Source of the DNA: Petrolisthes cinctipes
Lineage: Eukaryota > Arthropoda > Malacostraca > Decapoda > Porcellanidae
NCBI GenBank assembly: GCA_033782935.1
Contig: JAWQEG010000631.1
Location: 144,946 to 208,945 of the forward strand
Direction: 5' to 3'
Length of the DNA stretch: 64,000 bases
Below, piece after piece: positions 1 through 11,715 of the stretch. Each line of letters opens with the position of its first letter. Positions within the stretch are counted from its first letter, which is position 1. Below the pieces are notes generated by a model. It was not told where the DNA came from. It did no database searches and saw nothing but the letters and a program-made list of their open reading frames with translations. A program made the translations under genes and the position numbers.

Positions 1-465
1 TCCATACCCCCACCTCTGCTTTATAATAATGCCCTGATCTGCCCCTTTTTTACATATGTTTTCCCTGTTTCAAAATACCACTTGCACTGATCAGCCCTGA
101 TTAATTAAGACAAATACCCATGTTCACTGCCTACCTAGTTTTGCCTTATATCCTTCTCTTAGTAATATATTATAATTATCTGTTCTACTCTGCTATGCAA
201 GATGAAAAATTATTCTTCTAGTAACCAACTCTGACTAAAGTACTACAGTTTCTATTCTGTCTTGCCCAGCTTACCCCTATCCTGCCAAACCTAACATTCG
301 TACCCTCTTCAACATCTGTTCTGTTCAATACTCACTTATGTTTAACCCTGATTTTCCCTTACTAATACGCTTTCTTCCCTGTCCTGCCCTTACTTCTACC
401 CTATTCTTTCCTGTCCTAAAACTACACTATCATTCCCTGTCCTGTCCTAACTACTACTCTATCCT
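1..465. other. AT/pyrimidine-rich sequence, no gene seen
   Basis: Mixed AT-rich sequence grading into a C/T-rich stretch with repeated 'cctgtcct' words. It leads into the minisatellite that follows. The open frame running from about 338 is the minisatellite read in one frame and shows no protein family features. Confidence 0.6.
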
Positions 466-778
466 TCTCTGTCCTCCCCTTACCCAATCCTACCCAACTC
501 TGCCCTCACTTACACAATCCTACCCAACTCTACCCTCTCTCTTACCCAATCCTACCCAACTCTACCCTCTCTTACCCAATCCTACCCAACTCTACTACCC
601 TCTCTTACCCAATCCTACCCAACTCTACTACCCTCTCTTACCCAATCCTACCCAACTCTACCCTCACTTACCCAATCCTACCCAACTCTACCCTCTCCTA
701 CCCAACTCTACCCTCACTTACCCAATCCTACCCAACTCTACCCTCACTTACCCAACTCTACCCTCACTCACTTACCCT
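466..778. repeat. Pyrimidine-rich minisatellite, ~28 bp unit
   Basis: About eleven head-to-tail copies of a unit built from CTTACCCAATCC and TACCCAACTCTACCCT. Some units carry an extra 'cta', and some are shortened to about 19 bp. The frame stays open because the unit has no stop in that phase; this is not a gene. Confidence 0.9.
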
Positions 779-1099
779 GTCCTATCCACCACTCGTCCCC
801 TCCCCTTCACTACTGTTCTATCCAGCATGGTGCCCCTGTCTGCCTCCCCTGGCTAATTGGAAATATGCTAATGCTAGAGGCTGTCGGTGTCATTATGGAA
901 ACTGACCTGCATACAATCACCATATTTATTTTCCCTTGCTTACAAATGATCCCCCTATTCTTTTTTAGCCAGATATATTTTTTTTTTTTCTCTCTATTCA
1001 TTTTTTTTTTTGTTTTATAGTATCTTTTATGTATTTTTTTTTCTGTAGTACTGGGTTGAAGGTTTAGTTAGACACGCGTTTAAATGTCATAAACAAAAT

Positions 1100-1248
1100 A
1101 GTTTTACTCAAAGCAGTTGGGTGTATTGTGTCATAGTGTTGATAAGGGAATGGAAAAATGTTTGAAAGAAATGGATTAAATGTCAATAAAGAGGTCATGG
1201 TAAAAAATTAGTACGGACAAGATAAGATTATATTTAGTATATTTTCTA
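1100..1248 (+). repeat. Dispersed repeat flanking MITE-A copy 1
   Basis: This stretch matches the reverse complement of 23549-23690. The closest part (about 1195-1248) is nearly identical, including the words ATTAGTACGGACAAG and ATAAGATTATATTTAG. Both copies run directly into the same end of an A-family MITE, so the MITE and this flank were copied together on that side. The other side of the two MITEs is unrelated. The nature of the larger repeat is unknown. Confidence 0.75.
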
Positions 1249-1411
1249 TTAAGAGACCTTGTGATACAGTCAGAAAATTATTGGAGGTTAGAGAGTCCTT
1301 CAAACAATGCCACGAAACACCATGCACCTCTGTTGAATGAGCATTGTTCGTGGCATACTCAGGAGGAATCAGAAGCCTCCAATTCTCATACAAAAATCAC
1401 AGAGTCCTTAA
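1249..1411 (+). mobile_element. MITE family A, copy 1
   Basis: TTAA at both ends. The left arm begins GAGACCTTGTGAT and the right arm ends ATCACAGAGTC, an imperfect inverted repeat. Inside is the shared core: TGCCACGAAACA on the left arm and TCGTGGCATA followed by GGAGGAATCAG on the right arm. Length and arms match the other A copies. It has no coding capacity. TTAA flanks suggest mobilisation by a piggyBac-like transposase, which is inference. Confidence 0.85.
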
Positions 1412-3530
1412 GTTGTCAGTCAGGCGTTAGTCTAAATATATTATCCAAGACTAAAATAATTGCTTGTGATTAAAGTAATATAATCTTTAACCATTAGCTC
1501 TCAAAAATACTTCCTAACGACAAGAATAATCGTCTGGTGGCAGTTTCGGAAAAGAGTAAAATCGCCATGAATTTTTCCAGTGTGTTTACATGTATTTTTC
1601 TTAGCATACTGTGAGGTGATATATCTGGGCGAAAAATTTAATCACACTCACAATGCCTGCAAAATGTATGTAATCAACAAAGTCAAGAATAAACATGTTT
1701 GCCGACCAGGAGGTTAATTCTCCCTAATTACTGTGTTTACCAAGCAAGCAAACTGCCCAAGTTATATATACCAGGTATTATTTTTTTTCATAAGAGTAAT
1801 TGCAGATTTTCTCTCCATACTTGATATTTTACATTTATTTATTTCCGTTTATTACATTTTATTCAATTGCTTGGCCACTTAGATATTTAAACAAGCCTCA
1901 CTGCTCTGCAAAAAAAAAAATAAAAAAAAAATAATAATAATAATAAAAAATTGTAAGCAGGTTGGAAATGACAAAAATAATATTCCTTAAAATAATTCAA
2001 AATTTATATATTAGTTTATCATGTAAACTAGTTATTAATTTAAAGCAATGCTGGTGTCCGTGGAAGATATGTATACATCTAACTGTACACACACACACAC
2101 ACACACACAAACACACACATCAGAATAGAATATAATTATGTACGGTACACAACAAGGTTTTTTCGGTTCACTATACTAACATCAACCCATAATATTCCTC
2201 TCACTTTTCACACTCAGCCTAAACAAATATACTGTAGTTACCTGACCTCATAGCCTTCTTGTTACTTGGCGAATTCTAACATAATAATAAAACTCAAACC
2301 TACATCAGGCATATTAAATTATGACGCAGTTACAATTATCTAGTGTAAACATTATGTAGGATTTTCAGCTTAGTTAAAACTTTCAGATTTATTATTCAAT
2401 CATAAATTATCTAATCATAATTATTCAAGCTTTAGGAAATTAATCAAAAGGACGGGTAATAAATTTAAGAAATTTGGTTAAAAAATTCGTATCAGTGTAA
2501 CCATATGGCATTTAAAGAAAAAAAAATTATATGCAAAGTTTGGACACTAGAAAAATAAGTTCTCTATCTTAGTAAGTAGTCTGGCTTCAGTTTATGTATA
2601 TGACATAAGACTGTATAATATTATGTTGTTATAGGACGTATATTGGAGCAGATGATTTCTTACTTAGATTATTTACCAAGTAGATCATTCACTGTTAGAC
2701 AACTTTCCAACAAAATCAATTGATTAATTCCTAATAGAAGATTCCTAATTAAGCGAGTTAGCTAATTTCCCAAATAAATGATACAAAACCAAGAAGATGA
2801 ATCACACTTAAACTATTTCCTAAAAAGATTACTCCAAGTTAGACGATAATTCATCCTTCCGATTCTGCTGTTTAAATATTTTTTTCTGCTGAAGTTCACT
2901 GATCGCTCCGATGGGAGTATTCGATCCTCCCAAGAAGCGGCACTATTGGTATTACGATACATATAACTCGGAGGATCTTAGGTGTAATAATATTTACTTA
3001 ATTTTATTTACTTCCATGGCCAAGGTCCCTCTGAGAGTGGATCACGCAGGTGATTCATTTGGGCAACGACACAGTCACATATTCCATATTTATTTTCTCT
3101 TTTTAATGTAAGCAGTTCTTAGTTTAATCAAGCTTATTTTACAATTAAGAAGTAGTTTTCAGACAGACTAATGAATCAAACTAATGAATCTCGTGCCTTG
3201 TATATTCTTACACTGAAACTCGGCATATCTGTTCTCTGACTAGTTAAAAAATCTTTCATTTGTGTCAAATGCAATGGCCTTTCCAATTCTTTCTCTTCTC
3301 ATTGGTTCTGGTACCTCAGTATAGTTACTTTAATTACTGTACTTCTTCCACATTTCCCTCCTCTTATTCTTTCTAATGGTAATGTTATTCTGTCTCTACC
3401 TGAGAAAGGTGAAACCCTCTCTCAAACCTATGTTTTTAACTACTATCTTGACTATTCTGGCACTATTCCTCCAGCTCTTAATAATTAATTTATCTTCAAT
3501 AATTATTTAATTTATTCTTAATAATTTATC
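1412..3530. other. AT-rich intergenic sequence
   Basis: No gene recognised. It contains a short (CA)n tract near 2090-2119, an A-rich/(AAT)n run near 1911-1950, and a segment around 1530-1555 (ACAAGAATAATCGTCTGGTG) that recurs near 53480 and, inverted, near 49190. A 66-codon open frame at 2911-3111 shows no recognisable domain. Confidence 0.55.
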
Positions 3531-3540
3531 TTCACCACAA

Positions 3541-4449
3541 AATATAAAATATGGAGTTCCACAGGGCAGTGTACTAGGTCCAATTTTATTCCTGATTTAT
3601 ATAAATGATCTTCCTCAAATATTTCCTCATTTTAAATCAGTACTCTTTGCCGACGATTCCACCCTTCATATTACTGGACAAGGCTCTGCATCTATGACTG
3701 AAACAGCTAACTTTGACCTTAAAATCTTACAAAATTGGTGTGTTAGTAACAGACTAACTATTAATCTGAATTAAACATATTACATGCTTTTCACCAACAA
3801 ATCAATAGTTACACAACCACCGCTAAAGTATGGAAATAATATAGTTAAAAATACCAAGCAACATAAAATGTTAGCTATTACGTTTGATGAAGGCATGACA
3901 TTTAAACCACATATATCTTCTTTACGTCATAAATTATCAAGAAATATATCTCTACTTTACCAAGTAAAAGATCTCATGCCAAGAAATGTTCTACATATAA
4001 TGTACAATGCCCATGTATTACCACACTTTCAGTATTGCACACCGATTTGGTGTAACACTTATCCCACACACTTACTTCCTTTATTTCGTTTGCAAAAGAA
4101 AATAATTAGGATTATTTCAAATCATGGTTATTTTGATCATACACAACCTCTATTCAAAAACATGAACATCCTAAAACTTTTTTATATTAACAAACTTCAA
4201 ATCGGCACATATATGTACAAATCAGTTAAAAGAGGAAATACGACTGTCTTACTACCTCAGTACAATTACCCCACCTGCACCACCCGTGAATGTCTCTGTG
4301 TTCCATAACATAACCTGTCTGTCTTCCAACATTCTCTAGCTTATTCTGGTCCTAAAATTTGGAATTCTGTTCCCATTTGCATACATGAATTACCTACACT
4401 GCATACATTTAAAAACCACTATAAACAGTTTATACTTGATCAGTATTAG
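3541..4449 (+). pseudogene. Decayed LINE reverse transcriptase, C-terminal half
   Basis: One reading frame gives the reverse transcriptase palm motif GVPQGSVLGP (about 3553-3582), then LIYINDLP, then the catalytic box FADDS (about 3646-3660), LQNWC and the thumb/C-terminal region with a PHFQYCTPIW stretch typical of non-LTR (LINE) elements. Two in-frame stops interrupt it, at 3772-3774 and 4306-4308. Beyond the second stop the frame continues with GPKIWNSVP to a terminal stop at 4447-4449. The 5' part (endonuclease and fingers) is absent, as expected of a 5'-truncated insertion. It is most like Jockey/CR1-type elements; the clade is not certain. The catalytic aspartates survive, but the stops make it dead. 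Confidence 0.88.
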
Positions 4450-4698
4450 TAATGATAACCGTGTCTTTGTATAAAATGTCTTTGTAATTAAAGTCTTTGT
4501 ATATAATGGAATTGCATGAGAGGTAAGAGTGTTTTACATAATAAAGTTCCCACATTTTTATATGTTCTGTAGGCGACAAACATAGCTGATTCACAAGCAT
4601 GTTGCCCGAAAAGCAAGTTTAGCTTCATATGGGCTGCTTACAAATGTTGGATAGTCACTGATATTGTAAGACATAAATACTATGTAAGCATAATAAAG

Positions 4699-4728
4699 TG
4701 TTTCAAGTGTTTCAAGTGTTTCAAGCTC
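4699..4728 (+). repeat. Short 9-bp direct repeats (TGTTTCAAG)
   Basis: Three perfect head-to-tail copies lie at the left edge of the second LINE fragment. They may be a tandem duplication at the insertion junction. Confidence 0.6.
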
Positions 4729-4739
4729 TGTTCTTCCAA

Positions 4740-6427
4740 CTCCACCCCTCTCTGAATTACTTATGCCTGTCATCAGAATCTCTTCAAAGGAAGTATTTTC
4801 TGCCCTCTCCGGCATTGACACTTGGAAGGCATACGAGCCTGATTGGGATTTCTCCTGTTGTTCTCAAGAACTGTGCTTTCGTGCTGACACCCTGCCTAGG
4901 CAAACTGTTCCGTCTTTGTCTGTCATCTAATACTTTTCCTTCTTGCTGGAAGTTTGCTCTGATCCAACCTGTTCCGAAGAAAGGTGACCGCTCCCAACCC
5001 TCCAACTCCCTCCCCATTGCTTTGACCTCATGTTTATCTAAACTTTCTAAAGTCTTCGAATTTTCCCTTAACTCCAAAATTCATAAGCACCTTACTCGCC
5101 ATGATCTTCTTTCAGATCGTCAGTATGGTTTCCGTCAGGGACGATCTTCTATCCCTCCTTTCTGATTCATGGTCATCCTCTATTCGGAAACTTGGTGAAA
5201 ATTGTACTGTTACCCTCGACATATCGAAAGTTTTTGAAAGAGTCTGGCACAAAGCTTTAATTACCAATCTGCCCTCATTCGGCTTCTATCCTCTCATCTG
5301 TGCCTTATCTCTGATTTCCTTTCTGGCCGTTCTATAGCTGCTGTTGTAGACGGTCACTGTTCTTCTTCTAAGTCTATCAATAGTGGTGTTCTTCAGGGTT
5401 CTGTCCTATCACCCACCTTCTTTCTCATTTTCATCAATGACCTTCTTACCTGTACCTCTTCCCCTATCGACTCCTATATATGAGGATTACTCCACCCTAC
5501 ACTACTCCACCCAATTTCTCAACCACCCATCCTAGGGGCTCCTCTCCACATCACGTGATGATGCAGTAGCACGCCTGACTTCTGATCTTTCCCTCATCTC
5601 CGACTGGGGCAGGGAAAACCTTGTGGTTTTCAATGCCTCTAAAACACTGTTCCTTCACCTTTCAACTCGTACTAATCTTCCAAATGACTATCCCCTCTCA
5701 TTCAATAACATACAGCTTGATCTTTCTCCCTCCATTAATATTCTTGGAGTCTCTTTCTCTCACAATCTCTCTTGGAGAGATCATATTAGTTCTCTAGCTA
5801 AAACCGCTTAAAAAAGTTGGGTGTGCTGCTCAAATTCCGTGACTACTTGACCCCCACACAGTTGCTGTCTCTGTACAGGGGTCTCATCCGCCCCTGTATG
5901 GAGTATGGCTGTCATGTGTGGGGTGGCTCAACCTTCACAACATTCCTGGACAAGGTGGAATCAAAGACCTTTCGTCTCATCAACTCTCCTCCTCTTAATG
6001 ATTCACTACAACCTCTCTCTCTTCGCCGCAATGTTGAATCCCTTTCTCTCTTTTATCGCTATTACATTGGATATTGCTCCACTGAACTCTCTCAATGTAT
6101 GCTTCCTTCCCTCAGGAGAGCATGCAACACTCACCAAGCCTCTCGTTCTCACCCCTTTTCTGTCCAACTCCCTAATGCAAGAGTTAACCGGTACTCTCAG
6201 TCTTTCATATACTGTACACCACTGGTCAGCTTTGGAACACTCTATATACCTTCATCCATCTTTCCACCTTACTACGACTTACGTTCCTTCAAACGCAATG
6301 TGTCTAGGCATTTCGAACGAAATTAAACATGATTTTGGAACACTCTCACTTTGACTACTCAGATGAGGACGACAAGCTGGCTTTAGTTCTCATCTTTCTC
6401 GATAGAAAAAAAATATATATATATATA
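4740..6427 (+). pseudogene. Decayed Jockey-like LINE, reverse transcriptase to 3' end
   Basis: Conceptual translation across frameshifts gives, in order: SALSGIDTWKAY, GISPVVLKNC, FPSCWKFALIQPVPKKGDRS, LSDRQYGFRQGRS, LDISKVFERVWH, INSGVLQGSV, LIFINDLL, ISDWGRENLVVFNASKT, LGVSFSHNLSWRDHI and a C-terminal region with SLYRGLIRPCMEYGCHVWGG, ending at a stop at 6324-6326. This is the domain order of Jockey-superfamily LINEs. Frame changes occur near 4845, 5150-5160, 5330 and 5815. The YADD catalytic box is destroyed near 5472-5495, where a stop and frame slip leave only EDYSTLHYS. The region after 6326 looks like a 3' untranslated tail ending in an A/(TA)n run near 6405-6427. The 5' half of the element is missing. 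Confidence 0.9.
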
Positions 6428-6539
6428 TCCTTCATGAACTCCTCTTTTGACTTATTGGTGTCAACTATCAGTACCGTATCCTTGCTCTTCCTCTCAGCCT
6501 ATCAACTTTGTACACACTCTTGCCCTGACATGCAGCAAG

Positions 6540-7325
6540 CATTAGGTCTTATTACTGTGCTCTTCTATCGATTCCCTGCCTAGTCAAACTTTTCCGTCTT
6601 CGTCTATTAACTAATACTTTTCGTTGCTGCTTGACGTTTGCTCTGATGTAACCATTGCCAAAGAAGTGTGACTGCTCCACACCCTTTAACTAATGCCCCA
6701 TTGCTTTGACCTCTTGTTTATCCCAAGTTTTAGAGTCAATATTTTACTGCAAAATCCAAATGCATCATTCTTGTTACGACTTTCTTTCAGTTCATCAGTT
6801 CGATTTCCCTCAGGCCGCTTTACAGAGGATCTTTACCTTTCGTTTCTGATGTATAGTCATCCTCTATTCAGAACTTTGGTGAAATATTTACTGCTGTGCT
6901 CGACATCACAAATTAATGATAGAGTCTTGGATACAGCTACCCTAATTAGACTTCTTTCCTTTCCTCTGTACCTTTATTTCTGGCTTCCTTTCGGGCCGTT
7001 CAGTACATAGCTGTTGTTGTATATGATCACTGCTCTTACACGAAGGCTATTAACAGTGGTGTCCCTCAGGGTTCTGTCATATCACCTATTTTTTCCCTTC
7101 ATTTTATCCTTGGTTATACTTTCCCCTCTCCACTCATATGCTGATAATTCCTCATGCCCATTTACTCCACCGGGTTTCACAACTGTCCATCTTTACAGTT
7201 TCATTACGGTATCACGTTATGTTTGCTAGAACAGCACATATAACTCCTGACTTATTCCTTATCTATTCTTGAAACAGAGAAAACCTCGTCGTTTACAATT
7301 CAACAAAAGTCATTCTCATACTAAT
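6540..7325 (+). pseudogene. Second, more decayed copy of the same LINE
   Basis: This stretch aligns at DNA level with about 4890-5660 of the preceding element. For example, the words around 'ctaatacttttc', 'gtttgctctgat', 'ccccattgctttgacctc', 'aacagtggtgt' and 'cagggttctgtc' occur in the same order. Stops and frameshifts are frequent and the reverse transcriptase motifs are barely readable. It ends abruptly after the segment equivalent to NLVVFNAS, with no 3' end. It is either an independent truncated insertion or an older tandem duplicate in the same orientation. Confidence 0.8.
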
Positions 7326-7705
7326 TTCTTTATGGTTTTCAAAAATATGAGTGTTGGTTGGTGCTGTCTCGGTTAAGGTGTGTCTAAGAAAAGATTGGTT
7401 AATGCGGTCATTGTGATGTCATTTTAAAACATCTGTATGTTGCCCTAGAAGGTGTGATGGTATCGTAGTGTGATTTTTCCTGTATTAGAGGCACTTAGTA
7501 GAACACAACGCTTGTGTTTGCATTTCACTAGAGATACATAGATATTACCCGGATGTGGCAGGGTACTACACTCTCCCGCCATATCCTGTAATAACAGTAG
7601 CGGACACTAATTCTCCACATACAGTTGCAGGGGAAAAATATTTGATGCTCATGGTAGTGACTAAGATATGTATGACAACTTCCCTCAAGTAGTTCAATGA
7701 ATTAT

Positions 7706-7866
7706 TTAAGGGGGTAGTATAAGCTTGCTATATTGGAGTACCTTGATTCTTCCAAAGTATGCCAGGAAACAGGACCAAATGAACAAAAGTAATGGTGGCC
7801 TGTTGCTTTGAATCGTTTGGAGGAATAACTTGCTCCGGATTTACCAACAGTGTACTACTCCCTTAA
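7706..7866 (-). mobile_element. MITE family B, copy 1
   Basis: TTAA at both ends. The left end reads GGGGGTAGTATAAG; the right end reads CAGTGTACTACTCCC. The core is intact: GATTCTTCC, AAAGTATGCCAGGAAACAGG on the left arm and GGAATCGTTTGGAGGAAT on the right arm. Orientation is set by the TTTACCAAC-containing end. Confidence 0.87.
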
Positions 7867-7985
7867 TGACTATGACTAATATAGAAGCCGTTTCTCATGG
7901 GTATAAATCAGTTACTAAATTATCAAAAGAAAACTGTCATATTACTAGTACATGAAAACAAGGGTTAACTATCTGTTTGAGTAAC

Positions 7986-8153
7986 CATTAGGGCTAAATT
8001 GGAGGGCTACTGATTATTCCAAATTATTCCAGGAAACAGGACCAGATTAACAAACACAATGGTAATCTGTTGTTGCTTGGAATAGCCTGGATCCATCAGT
8101 AACTCTCTAATATAACGTAACTCACCAACAAGATAATCAGTCTCCCCTTAGGT
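7986..8153 (-). mobile_element. MITE family C, degenerate copy
   Basis: The left arm AAATTGGAGGGCTACTGATT matches the right arm of the C copy at 19940-20106 in reverse. The right arm ends CTCCCCTTAG, giving the family terminus. The core is partly eroded but CAGGAAACAGGACC is retained. Confidence 0.7.
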
Positions 8154-8184
8154 GTATATGGAAACTGATGACCTCAAACTGTAC

Positions 8185-8245
8185 AACAACGAACAACAAC
8201 AACAACCAACAACCAAAAACCAATAACCAACAACCAACAACCCTT
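8185..8245. repeat. (CAA)n-rich low-complexity tract
   Basis: Imperfect runs of CAACAA and CCAACAAC on the plus strand. Confidence 0.8.
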
Positions 8246-8389
8246 CACCACTTTAAATTAGATACAGCCAGACGTCCCACTATACATCCTCATGGTATAC
8301 CTAACATGTGCCAGAAACAGAGACACACCTGGCACAACTGCAACACCAAAAAGATGCCTGCCAAATATTTCTACCTGAAAAACGCAACA

Positions 8390-8625
8390 CACCTACAACA
8401 CATCTACATCTACAACACACCCAAACCTGCAACACACCCACACCAACAACACACCCACACCAGCAGCATCCCCAAACCTACAACACACCCACACCTGCAA
8501 CACACCCACACCTGCAGCATCCCCAAACCTACAACATACCCACACCTGCAACACACCCACTCCAGCAGCATCCCCAAACCTACAACACACCCACACCTGC
8601 AACACACCCACACCTGAAACACCAG
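8390..8625. repeat. 51-bp minisatellite
   Basis: The marker word CCCCAAACCTACAAC recurs at 8470, 8521 and 8572, an exact period of 51. Each unit is made of shorter CACACCTGCAACACACC-like subunits. Because 51 is 3 x 17, all frames without a stop stay open on both strands; the long open frames here are a by-product. Confidence 0.92.
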
Positions 8626-8708
8626 CAACACCATAGAGTTAATTGAAGGAGAGGATTTCCTGGCTATTGTGAGGCTGCACAAGTCCTGGTGTCCCCTGGG
8701 CATGTGGT

Positions 8709-8720
8709 GGGGGGGGGGGG
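8709..8720. repeat. Poly-G run
   Basis: About twelve consecutive G on the plus strand. Confidence 0.9.
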
Positions 8721-8819
8721 CCTCTCCCCAACCACTGCCACACTCACACCTTCTATCCTCACACACAAACACACATACACACCCACAGCTCCTCCTCATA
8801 ATTCGTCTAGGTATGGGAT

Positions 8820-8933
8820 AATGTATGGATATGTATGTATGTATATATGTATGTATGTATCCATCTATATCTATGGATCTGTATGAAAGGAGTGTGTGTG
8901 TGTGTGTGTGTCTGTGTGTGTGTGTGGTCAGCC
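8820..8933. repeat. (TGTA)n followed by (GT)n
   Basis: Imperfect TATG/TGTA repeats to about 8862, then an interrupted (GT)n run at about 8891-8927. Confidence 0.85.
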
Positions 8934-9029
8934 ATATTGTGTGAGCATGTGCGTATGAGTGCATGTTCAGGAGAGGATGAAAAAACAGGTCGAGAGAGAC
9001 AGAGAGAAAGAGAGAGAGCACTGTACAAA

Positions 9030-10427
9030 ACCCAGCTTTTTAATTCTTTGTGGATTATTTTCCAGCATAAAAGTTTGTTTCGTTCTAACCCGGTGTAAAC
9101 CCAGTAAGCCGCACAGCCAACAACCCCAGTATTACACTTCCCCCCCAGCTCCTGCGTTGACTGCCCCTGTCCTTGTACCTGTCCCTCCCTGCCTTTGCCC
9201 TAACCTTTGTCACTACCCCTGTCATATATCCCTTGCCTCTGGTGACTCTTTCGGCTCATGCTAACTTCTCCAACCCAACCATGTATCCTCTTCTATATCA
9301 CTGCTCCTATCCTTGCCTTTGCTTAGTTTTTGTCCTTTCCCTGTCCTTGTTCCTGCCCTTCCTCTGCTCCACCACACTGTTCAGATCCTGCTATAGCCTC
9401 TTGTATTATGCCCCTACCACTGTTTTTTTTTTTTTAATGCCTAATCCTCTGCTAACATGGTGACAAAAACGTAATGAGTAAAATACCGAATGTATCCTCA
9501 ATTTTATTAAATTGGCTCATCGATTAGGCCAGGATAGGTTTATATCAATGCAAAACCCGAGTTAAAGATTTTACATTATTCTCATTGACAGAAAATAATC
9601 AGGAAATATATTTTATAGGCGAACTCATAAAGAAAGAGGGTTCCTATATTTACAGGTGAGCTAAAGAGACACGTGGGTATTTTTCTCCCTAAAACTCCGA
9701 GCGGACGTCCACCAGAGTAGCAGTTTCGAAAATGAAGAGCCACTGGCCCTGACGAGCTCATCTTCTGTCGCGGGGGGAAGGAAGATGGAGGTGAGGAGTA
9801 GAATGGATGTATAGGGTGGGTGTGGGGAATGAATGATAGAGTGAGAGAGAACAAGAGAGGGCTTGGCGTGTTGTGAGTGAGATTAAGATGAGACATAGTA
9901 AGATGACACTGAGTTTGATGGGACAGGAATAGGAGTTACAGAGGAAGGTGCATCACAAAAGAAGGTAAAGTAGGAAAATACTAGTAGGACAAAGTTGGTG
10001 TAATAGAGGAATGTGTACTAGGGGAAGATGGATATATAAATGCTAGTTATGATGGCTATCTAGGAGCTACTTGAAGTTATTTATATGACATTGTAATGCA
10101 GTATTATTGTTCTCTATCCTACTTCCAAGATTTGTAGTGGGATGATGGGTGATAAGAAGGAGAGTTTGTATATGTATTGAGCATGTGGAAATGAATGTAA
10201 ATATGTGTGTGTGAGAAGAATGAAAGGATGTAACTGATCAAATGTAGAGTGTATAGGTATGTGGAAAGTTGTAGGGTGAGGGTGTAAGGAGGAAGAGTGA
10301 AATGGCAAGAGTGTAAGAGGAAGGGTGTAGTTGAGAGAAGAAGGGAGAGAGGATGAGGGTGTAAGGAGGAAGGGTCAAAGTGAGAATAGTGTGGGAAGGA
10401 ATTGGTATATGGAGGGAGGGTGTAGCT

Positions 10428-10430
<3 letters not shown>
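9030..10430. other. Non-repetitive to purine-rich intergenic sequence
   Basis: The stretch 9120-9460 is pyrimidine-rich with repeated 'cctgtcc' words. From about 9790 to 10425 the sequence is purine-rich with short GGAAG and GTGTAAGAGG words. A CpG-containing segment at 9660-9780 has no recognisable domain in any frame. Confidence 0.5.

Positions 10431-10473
<43 letters not shown>
10431..10473. repeat. (TG)n microsatellite
   Basis: Uninterrupted TG repeats, about 21 units. Confidence 0.97.
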
Positions 10474-10474
<1 letters not shown>

Positions 10475-10566
10475 GGGGAACGTAAAGGCGATTGCGGAGG
10501 GTGTGAAAAGAATGGATGATGTGGTGGGTGTGAGGAGGGTGAGTGTGAGAGAATGAAGGAACTGAG

Positions 10567-10695
<129 letters not shown>

Positions 10696-10925
10696 ACAGA
10701 CATGGTGGGTGAAAAGGAGGGAGAGGTCGAGGTGGGTGAAAGGGAGGGAGAGAGGGAGAGAGGATGGTGGTGGGTGGTGGGAGAGAGAGATGGGAGGATG
10801 TAATCTCGGGGGAAGACAGGACACTGACGCTGCTTTCATTCTCGGTGTGGCCACGCTGATGATAGATCACACACCCAAGGGACCAGGTACACGGCAGCCT
10901 CAAGCGGGTATCATGCACACTAGCA

Positions 10926-10961
10926 AACCTTCCTTCCTTCCTTCCTTCCTTCCTTCCTTCG
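10926..10961. repeat. (TTCC)n microsatellite
   Basis: About nine tandem CTTC/TTCC units. Confidence 0.95.
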
Positions 10962-10979
10962 TCCTCTGTCTGTCTCTAG

Positions 10980-11120
10980 GCTTCAATCACGCTTTCCCTC
11001 GTCCTCAGTTTCAATTGCTCCTTCGGTATCACACTTCCTTCGTTCTTAGTCTCTATTGCTCCTTCGGTATCACATTTCCTTCGTCCTTAGTCTCTCTATA
11101 GGCTTCTCTTGCTCCTTCCA
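10980..11120. repeat. Short minisatellite, ~58 bp unit
   Basis: The words TTGCTCCTTCGGTATCACA and TTTCCTTCGTCCTTAGTC recur two to three times head to tail with small differences. Confidence 0.8.
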
Positions 11121-11572
11121 GAATCTCTACAGTCCTCAGATAATAAGCTGGAGGACCCTGGAAGCCTTAGTTTGACCCGAGGATGAAGGAAAATGTAATT
11201 ATAATACTTGCTCTTGCGCCTGGAGCTATACTGGAAGAAGCTTTTGTGGGAGTTTTACTGGATGATGCTGTATACCTGAAGGAGTTACTGTATGTTTTGA
11301 CTAAGAGATATATGGCTGGTGGAGGCATAACTAGAACCTTAGTAGGACGATCATCTACCCAGAGTAACCTTAACGACAGAAATAATAATATGACTTGAGG
11401 AGTTTTATCAGGGGAGATTTATAGGTTTCCCACTGACTATATTATTCTTAATTTATTTGAACTCAATAGTTACGAATTAGACAACCAGTATAATATATAT
11501 CGCTTATAATTGTACAACCAATAAAACTTCTCTCGCCTATAATAAGCCAAAGAAGCATCTTTTCGTTATATG

Positions 11573-11667
11573 TACAGTCGCAAAAAAGTATTGAAACTCC
11601 CCTATAGATTATTATATTTAAGTTCAAGGTAGGGATGGTTCCAATACATTATTTTGCCGACTGTACA
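11573..11667. mobile_element. Small TA-flanked mariner-like MITE
   Basis: The left end is TACAGTCGCAAAAAAGTATT; the right end is the imperfect inverse, AATACATTATTTTGCCGACT then GTA. TA dinucleotides flank the CAGTCG termini, the pattern of Tc1/mariner target-site duplication. The element is only about 95 bp. It shares the TACAGT(C/T)G terminus with the elements at 13918 and 47065. Confidence 0.72.
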
Positions 11668-11715
11668 TTGAATTTCCCGAGACTTCCATTATACCATAAA
11701 GGTGCTGATAATAAT

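Noticed and set aside
470..780. CRISPR-like array
   Set aside because: Units are directly adjacent minisatellite repeats without unique spacers.
2911..3111. 66-codon frame as a small gene
   Set aside because: No recognisable domain, no conservation evidence and no clear gene context.
8168..9028. Several overlapping 70-200 codon frames
   Set aside because: The 51-bp period keeps frames open on both strands; the products are simple repeats.
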